The notes under the pieces are model-generated. The model ran no database searches, was not told the origin of the DNA, and saw only the letters and a list, made by a program, of their open reading frames with translations. From an uncultured Clostridia bacterium (GTDB lineage Bacteria; Bacillota; Clostridia; TANB77; CAG-508), in contig CAKOZB010000056.1 in NCBI GenBank assembly GCA_934131055.1, positions 1 through 9,330 of the forward strand: a stretch of 9,330 nucleotides of DNA. Reading direction: 5' to 3'. Positions 5,917 to 9,330 of the stretch are shown here, piece by piece. The translations under genes and the position numbers were made by a program. Each line of letters starts with the position of its first letter. The stretch's first letter is position 1.

Positions 5917-5938
5917 GAGCTAACACTAATGTCAGCTC
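5917..5938 (-). terminator. possible weak terminator or attenuator after carD
   Basis: GAGCT/AGCTC with an inner ACA/TGT stem and one mismatch, ten bases beyond the carD stop. On the - strand it is followed by CTTTATTTT, a broken U-run; on the + strand by TATTGTTTTTT. As a weak terminator it could let part of the carD transcript continue into dnaG-rpoD. Confidence 0.4.
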
Positions 5939-5947
5939 TATTGTTTT

Positions 5948-6529
5948 TTATAAATTTTGTGGATTTCCTGTACTTGCATCATTAAATGGTATAAATTTGC
6001 TTACTATATTGTTTGCACTTACTGGCTCCACCATGTTCCTATGTTCTTCAAAAGATAGATTTATTTTATTTTCTACTAGATTTTCAACTTCATTTTCTGA
6101 AGCATGTTCTGCTAAAACTAATTCGCTTACCAAAATTTGTTTTGCGTTATTTAGCATTTTCTTTTCTCCAGTAGATAATCCTTTTTCTTTTTGCTTGTAG
6201 CTTAAGTTTCTTACAACATCTGCTACTTCATAAATACTTCCACTCTTCATTTTTTCCATGTTTTCTTTATATCTTTTGTTCCAATTATTAGACATTTCTG
6301 TCTCATTAGCCTCTAATACTTCAAGTACTTTTCCAGCTTCTGCTTTATCTATTACACTTCTAACTCCTATATCACTTGCTTTTGATATTGGAACCATAAC
6401 CTTTACTTCTCCAGGCATTTTAATTATATAATAATTTTGTTTTTCTCCTAAGATATCTTTTTCTTCTATTGCGTCAATTGTTCCTGCCCCATGCATAGGA
6501 TATACTATTTTGTCACCAACGTTAAACAT
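5948..6529 (-). CDS. CarD/CdnL-family RNA polymerase-binding transcription regulator
   Basis: A 193-residue protein. The N-terminal Tudor-like RNA polymerase-interacting domain (about 1-60) starts FNVGDKIVYPMHGAGTI and includes YYIIKMPGEVKVMVPIS. The C-terminal helical domain contains NWNKRYKENMEKMKSGSIYEVADVVRNL-type sequence. W83 is at the place of the tryptophan that wedges at the upstream edge of the promoter bubble in Mycobacterium and Thermus CarD. Such proteins bind the polymerase beta subunit and alter open-complex stability. Met 6529 was chosen over ATG 6547 because AAGGAGA lies seven bases before it and lies within the longer frame. The tail after about residue 150 is longer than in typical 150-160-residue homologues and looks disordered. 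It lies upstream of dnaG-rpoD. Confidence 0.93.
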   Translation of the reverse strand: MFNVGDKIVYPMHGAGTIDAIEEKDILGEKQNYYIIKMPGEVKVMVPISKASDIGVRSVIDKAEAGKVLEVLEANETEMSNNWNKRYKENMEKMKSGSIYEVADVVRNLSYKQKEKGLSTGEKKMLNNAKQILVSELVLAEHASENEVENLVENKINLSFEEHRNMVEPVSANNIVSKFIPFNDASTGNPQNL

Positions 6530-6601
6530 GTAATTATCTCCTTCCATACTGTATATTTTAGAGTTAATAAAGGTATATTTATCTCTTTCAACTACGTTTC
6601 T

Positions 6602-6630
6602 ATTATACCATAAAAAATGGCAAAAGTCAA
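6602..6630 (-). promoter_or_regulatory. sigma-A promoter of carD
   Basis: On the - strand, TTGACT (6630-6625), a 17-base spacer and perfect TATAAT (6607-6602); the start is expected near 6595, about 65 bases before ATG 6529. The -35 lies in the loop of the terminator at 6614-6645 and that terminator's U-tract lies in the spacer. Confidence 0.88.
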
Positions 6631-6645
6631 AGATTTTGCCATTTT
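6614..6645 (-). terminator. terminator of the rbr-dut transcript, overlapping the carD promoter
   Basis: A perfect 12-bp stem AAAATGGCAAAA/TTTTGCCATTTT with an eight-base loop. On the - strand it ends in six T's (CCATTTTTTATGG), a good intrinsic terminator. It lies about 165 bases after dut. The T-rich + strand tail means it could also work in the other direction, but no + strand gene is nearby. Confidence 0.8.
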
Positions 6646-6646
6646 A

Positions 6647-6702
6647 TTTTTTGCCGTATTTTTCAGTATTTTCAACGGTTTTACGTGTTTTTACATTTTT
6701 TT
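6647..6702. other. phased A/T-tracts, predicted curved DNA upstream of the carD promoter
   Basis: On the + strand T-tracts of 4-7 bases occur at 6647-6652, 6659-6663, 6669-6672, 6679-6682, 6688-6692 and 6696-6702. Their centres are about 9-11.5 bases apart, close to one helical turn. Further tracts at 6634-6637 and 6642-6645 reach the -35. Seen from carD, these are A-tracts starting near -40. No coding potential is visible between carD's promoter and dut. Confidence 0.55.
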
Positions 6703-6809
6703 AGAAATAATTTTATGTTTCTTTTTTATGTATTTATTTTTTATGTAAGTAATATTTAATTTATACATAATAGCTTTGAATACAAGCACAAGTTTTTATT
6801 ATGTTTAGC

Positions 6810-7271
6810 TTATCTACCTGTAGAACCAAAGCCACCTTTTCTTTCGCCTTGAGCATTGTCATTATCAGCTGTTAAATATTTCATGAATATTAATTGACCA
6901 ATTGCGTCTCCTTTTTTTATTTCCACATCATGGTCAAAGAAATTATAAAATGCAAACATAAAATGTCCGTCATTATCTTCATTCCCATAATAGTCACAAT
7001 CTACAATTCCAACGCTATTTGCCATAACTAATCCTTTTTTTGCAGGTCCAGAACTTCTGTTACATAGTAAAAAGAACTCGTCTGGTGGGCAATATGCTTT
7101 TAAACCTGTTTTTACTAATGTAGGTTTTTGACCTAGTTTGAAAGGTGGTATTACACAGTCTTCTGCTGCTTCAATATCATAACCTGCTGCGTGTTTTGTT
7201 TTTCTAATTGGTAAGTTTATTCCTTTATCTTCAAAACCTTTTGCAATTTCAAATCCTCTAACTTTTTCCAT
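6810..7271 (-). CDS. dut: deoxyuridine 5'-triphosphate nucleotidohydrolase (dUTPase)
   Basis: Hydrolyses dUTP to dUMP and pyrophosphate, keeping uracil out of DNA and supplying dUMP for dTMP synthesis. It is a 153-residue trimeric-type enzyme with all five motifs: AGYDIEAAED (29-38), RSSGPAKKGL (72-81), SVGIVDCDYYGN (86-97, catalytic Asp 91), GDAIGQLIF (121-129) and the nucleotide-closing GGFGSTG (146-152). Met 7271 was chosen because AAGGAG lies nine bases before it and the length then matches the family. A longer frame from 7325 would translate through that ribosome binding site and a hairpin, and the ATG at 7277 is only three bases from the site. It follows rubrerythrin by about 76 bases without a clear promoter, so the two are probably cotranscribed. 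Confidence 0.97.
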   Translation of the reverse strand: MEKVRGFEIAKGFEDKGINLPIRKTKHAAGYDIEAAEDCVIPPFKLGQKPTLVKTGLKAYCPPDEFFLLCNRSSGPAKKGLVMANSVGIVDCDYYGNEDNDGHFMFAFYNFFDHDVEIKKGDAIGQLIFMKYLTADNDNAQGERKGGFGSTGR

Positions 7272-7302
7272 TTTCATATACTCCTTATGATGTTTTATTA
7301 AT

Positions 7303-7341
7303 AAGAAGCAATTACTATTTTTCAAATATTAATTGCTTCTT
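7303..7341 (-). other. rbr-dut intergenic hairpin
   Basis: A perfect 12-bp stem AAGAAGCAATTA/TAATTGCTTCTT with a 15-base loop, seven bases after the rubrerythrin stop and about 30 before the dut start. The - strand tail TATTAATAAAAC is not a U-run, so full termination is doubtful. It may be a partial terminator or a processing/stability hairpin that separates rbr from dut expression. Confidence 0.6.
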
Positions 7342-7347
7342 GGTTAA

Positions 7348-7881
7348 TTAATAATTTTCTGCTTTAACTTCAAAATAAGATTGTGGATGGTTGCAAACTG
7401 GGCAAACTTTTGGTGCTTCTGTTCCAACTACAATGTGTCCGCAGTTTCTACATTTCCAAATTGTTATGCTTCCTCTCTTGAACACTTCACCATTTTCAAC
7501 ATTTTCTAGTAATCTTCTAAATCTTGCTTCATGCTCTTTTTCGATAGCACCTATTCCTCTGAATTTTGCAGCTATTTCTGTAAAGCCTTCTTCATCAGCT
7601 TCTTTAGCCATTCTGTCGTACATATCTGTCCACTCGTAGTTTTCTCCAGCTGCTGCAGCTGCTAAGTTAGCCTTTGTATCACTAATTCCATTTAAATATT
7701 TAAAATGAATTTTAGCATGTTCCTTTTCATTTTCTGCTGTTTCTAAAAATAAAGCAGCTATTTGTTCATATCCTTCTTTTTTAGCAACACTTGCAAAGTA
7801 TGTGTATTTATTTCTTGCTTGTGATTCTCCTGCAAATGCTTCCATTAAATTTTTCTCTGTTTTTGATCCTTTAAGTTCCAT
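7348..7881 (-). CDS. rbr: rubrerythrin
   Basis: A non-haem diiron peroxidase protecting anaerobes from hydrogen peroxide, 177 residues. The N-terminal ferritin-like four-helix domain (about 1-130) has metal ligands E19 ([10 protein letters not shown]), E52/H55 (ENEKEH), an acidic third helix (E94, E97) and E114/H117 (IEKEHEARF). The C-terminal rubredoxin-like domain has CxxC pairs C144/C147 (WKCRNCG) and C160/C163 (CPVC) for an Fe(Cys)4 site. The ribosome binding site AGGAGG (7896-7891) is nine bases before ATG 7881. It has its own sigma-A promoter and probably shares a transcript with dut. Regulation by PerR is common for clostridial rubrerythrins, but no clear PerR box is visible. Confidence 0.97.
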   Translation of the reverse strand: MELKGSKTEKNLMEAFAGESQARNKYTYFASVAKKEGYEQIAALFLETAENEKEHAKIHFKYLNGISDTKANLAAAAAGENYEWTDMYDRMAKEADEEGFTEIAAKFRGIGAIEKEHEARFRRLLENVENGEVFKRGSITIWKCRNCGHIVVGTEAPKVCPVCNHPQSYFEVKAENY

Positions 7882-7914
7882 TATAATTTACCTCCTGTAA
7901 TTTGAACTGACTTA

Positions 7915-7943
7915 GTTATACTATACTTTAGTAAAACAGTCAA
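7915..7943 (-). promoter_or_regulatory. sigma-A promoter of rubrerythrin
   Basis: On the - strand, TTGACT (7943-7938), a 17-base spacer and TATAAC (7920-7915). A run of nine A's lies just upstream of the -35, like an UP element. The spacer and -10 contain ACTAAAG-TATAGTATA-ACTAAG, a short direct repeat on either side of an AT core that could be an operator. Confidence 0.78.
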
Positions 7944-7978
7944 TATGTATTTTTTTTTATTTCTTTTTTATTTCACCA

Positions 7979-8102
7979 AGTTGAAAAAGAATTAAATTTT
8001 GGCAAGGAAAACGAGTTTGCAAGGCAAAGGCGCATACTTTGTGTATGTAACTGCGTTGCAAATGAAGTTTGACACAGCCAAAATTCTAATTATTTTTCAA
8101 CT
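7979..8102. repeat. 124-bp imperfect inverted repeat, candidate dispersed hairpin element and rimO terminator
   Basis: The outer arms, 7979-8003 and 8077-8102, match over about 25 bases with small indels (AGTTGAAAAA...ATTTTGGC). Nested inside are TTTGCAA/TTGCAAA (8016-8022, 8056-8062) and CATAC/GTATG with loop TTTGT (8033-8037, 8043-8047). The whole element can fold into one long stem-loop. The right arm contains the last codons and stop of rimO. The core is more GC-rich and different in texture from its surroundings. It probably acts as the rimO terminator and may be one copy of a family. Confidence 0.65.
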
Positions 8103-9330
8103 AGAATTAAGTCATAGTCTTTTACATCAACTACCTTAGCCTTTATATACTTTCCAATCAAGTCTTCATTTGATGTGTTTTTTACGTAAGCAACTCCATC
8201 TATATCTGTAACGTCCATGTAACTTCTACCTACATAATATTTTTTATCTGGTGTTATTCCTTCAATTAAAATTTCTAGCTCTCTTCCTATATTATTTTTT
8301 TCATTTTCCTTAGATATTTCTTGTTGTAATTTCATTATTTTGTTATATCTAGATTTTTTAGTCATTGGATGAATTTGTTCTTTAAGTCTTGAAGCTGGCG
8401 TTCCATCTTCTTTTGAATATGTGAATGCACCTAATTTATCAAATTTTGTCTCTTTAACAAATTCATATAGTTTATCGAAGTCTTCTTGTGTTTCTCCTGG
8501 GAATCCAACCATTAAAGTTGTTCTTATTACTACATCTGGAATTTCTTTTCTTAACTTGCTTATTGTATTTTTTATGCTTTGTCCTGTACACTTTCTGTTC
8601 ATTCTTTTTAAAACTGTGTCAGAAATGTGTTGTATTGGAATATCAAAGTATTTGCATATTTTGTTATTTTCTTTTACAACTTTTATTAATTCGTCTGTTA
8701 TATCTTCTGGATATGTGTATAAAAATCTTACCCATTTCAAGTCTTTTATTTTACATAACTCTGTTAATAATTCTGCAAGTTTTGGCTCTCCATAGATATC
8801 TTTTCCGTATTTTGATGTATCTTGAGCAATTAAGATAAGTTCTCTTCTTCCTGTTGCAACAATTTGCTTAGCTTCTTCTATTATATCTTCCATCTTTCTG
8901 CTTACGAAATTTCCTCTGATATATGGAATAGCACAGTAGGTGCATCTATTGCTACAACCTTCAGCAATTCTTATATATGAATATTGTTCTCCAGTTGTGA
9001 TAACTCTATTCATAAAATTTAAATCAGTATCGACTAATTTTACATTTTTCTTACTCTCGATTTTATCATATACTTCTTTTAATACTTTCGCAAATACTAC
9101 TGATGAGTTGCCTTTTTCTTCTGCGTAATCACTATATTTCAAGAAAATATCTACCTCAGGAAGCGCTTTTTCTAAGTCTTCTTTGTATCTTTCTACTAAA
9201 CAACCTGTTGCAATTAATACCTTACATCTTCCTGTTTTCTTATACTCTGCCATTTCTAAGATTGTATTTATTGCTTCTTCTTTTGCGGATTCTATGAATC
9301 CACATGTATTTATAACAATAACATCTGCAA
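8090..9330 (-). CDS. rimO: ribosomal protein S12 methylthiotransferase RimO (5' end outside window)
   Basis: A radical SAM enzyme that adds a methylthio group to an aspartate of ribosomal protein S12. The window holds 412 C-terminal residues. The frame stays open to the right edge, so the ATG at 9253 is internal. The preceding residues read ADVIVINTCGFIESAKEEA, the typical RimO N-terminal [4Fe-4S] domain with one ligand Cys; another is in ATGCLVERY. The radical SAM CxxxCxxC is in RIAEGCSNRCTYCAIPYIRG. Further family motifs are FDIPIQHISDTVLKRMNRK and TTLMVGFPGETQEDF. A C-terminal TRAM domain ends in DLILVEK. The YIRG motif and the S12-type pattern favour RimO over the tRNA enzyme MiaB. About 25-30 residues are missing. 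The stop codon lies inside the inverted repeat. Confidence 0.95.
   Translation of the reverse strand, partial: ADVIVINTCGFIESAKEEAINTILEMAEYKKTGRCKVLIATGCLVERYKEDLEKALPEVDIFLKYSDYAEEKGNSSVVFAKVLKEVYDKIESKKNVKLVDTDLNFMNRVITTGEQYSYIRIAEGCSNRCTYCAIPYIRGNFVSRKMEDIIEEAKQIVATGRRELILIAQDTSKYGKDIYGEPKLAELLTELCKIKDLKWVRFLYTYPEDITDELIKVVKENNKICKYFDIPIQHISDTVLKRMNRKCTGQSIKNTISKLRKEIPDVVIRTTLMVGFPGETQEDFDKLYEFVKETKFDKLGAFTYSKEDGTPASRLKEQIHPMTKKSRYNKIMKLQQEISKENEKNNIGRELEILIEGITPDKKYYVGRSYMDVTDIDGVAYVKNTSNEDLIGKYIKAKVVDVKDYDLILVEK

Noticed and set aside
6711..6746. Three TTTTATGT motifs at 6711, 6724 and 6739, possible iterons or operator array.
   Set aside because: Spacings are irregular (13 and 15 bases) and the motif is trivial in DNA this AT-rich. 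No replication gene is nearby.
8004..8076. CRISPR-like or riboswitch element in the core of the inverted repeat.
   Set aside because: There are no repeated units with spacers and no recognisable riboswitch core. It also lies downstream of rimO, not upstream of a gene on either strand.

Overview
This is an AT-rich, low-GC Firmicutes chromosome segment, most likely from a spore-forming or formerly spore-forming anaerobic member of the Clostridia. The evidence is a YlbJ-type sporulation membrane protein, a dnaG-rpoD macromolecular-synthesis pair, a CarD-family RNA polymerase regulator, rubrerythrin, strong GGAGG ribosome binding sites and consensus sigma-A promoters. No species can be named from the sequence alone.

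Layout. The first 2.2 kb read on the + strand: a possible C-terminal scrap of an upstream gene (1-90), a ylbJ homologue broken by a one-base frameshift (244-1330), a small Met/Tyr-rich protein (1513-1761) and a small charged protein with an unusual structured leader (1864-2181). A consensus promoter then drives an elongator tRNA-Met (2384-2460). From 2750 onward everything reads on the - strand. In transcription order these are rimO (cut by the window's right edge), rubrerythrin, dut, carD, dnaG and rpoD. Terminators and promoters separate rimO, rbr-dut and carD-dnaG-rpoD.

The most interesting element lies in the apparently empty 360 bp between tRNA-Met and the rpoD terminator. It has the organisation of a par/Fst-type type I toxin-antitoxin locus. 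A - strand promoter (TTGACA-17-TATAGT) transcribes a 22-residue hydrophobic peptide with an ideal GGAGG and a GTG start (2586-2654). A convergent + strand promoter (TTGACA-17-TATTAT with extended -10) makes a predicted RNA of about 68 nt. The two transcripts meet at one bidirectional terminator (2546-2580). A 19-bp direct repeat (2525-2543 and 2644-2662) lets the small RNA pair with the toxin start codon region. Shared bidirectional terminator, convergent RNAs and direct repeats over the toxin start are the hallmarks of the enterococcal pAD1 par locus. The peptide is too short for ordinary gene callers.

The housekeeping genes form coherent groups. CarD, primase and the primary sigma factor are consecutive, so a regulator of RNA polymerase-promoter complexes lies just upstream of its sigma factor. 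The carD promoter sits inside the loop and tail of the preceding terminator, and six T-tracts spaced about 10 bp lie immediately upstream of it. Rubrerythrin and dUTPase probably share a transcript. A 124-bp imperfect inverted repeat overlaps the rimO stop codon and looks like a dispersed hairpin element acting as terminator.
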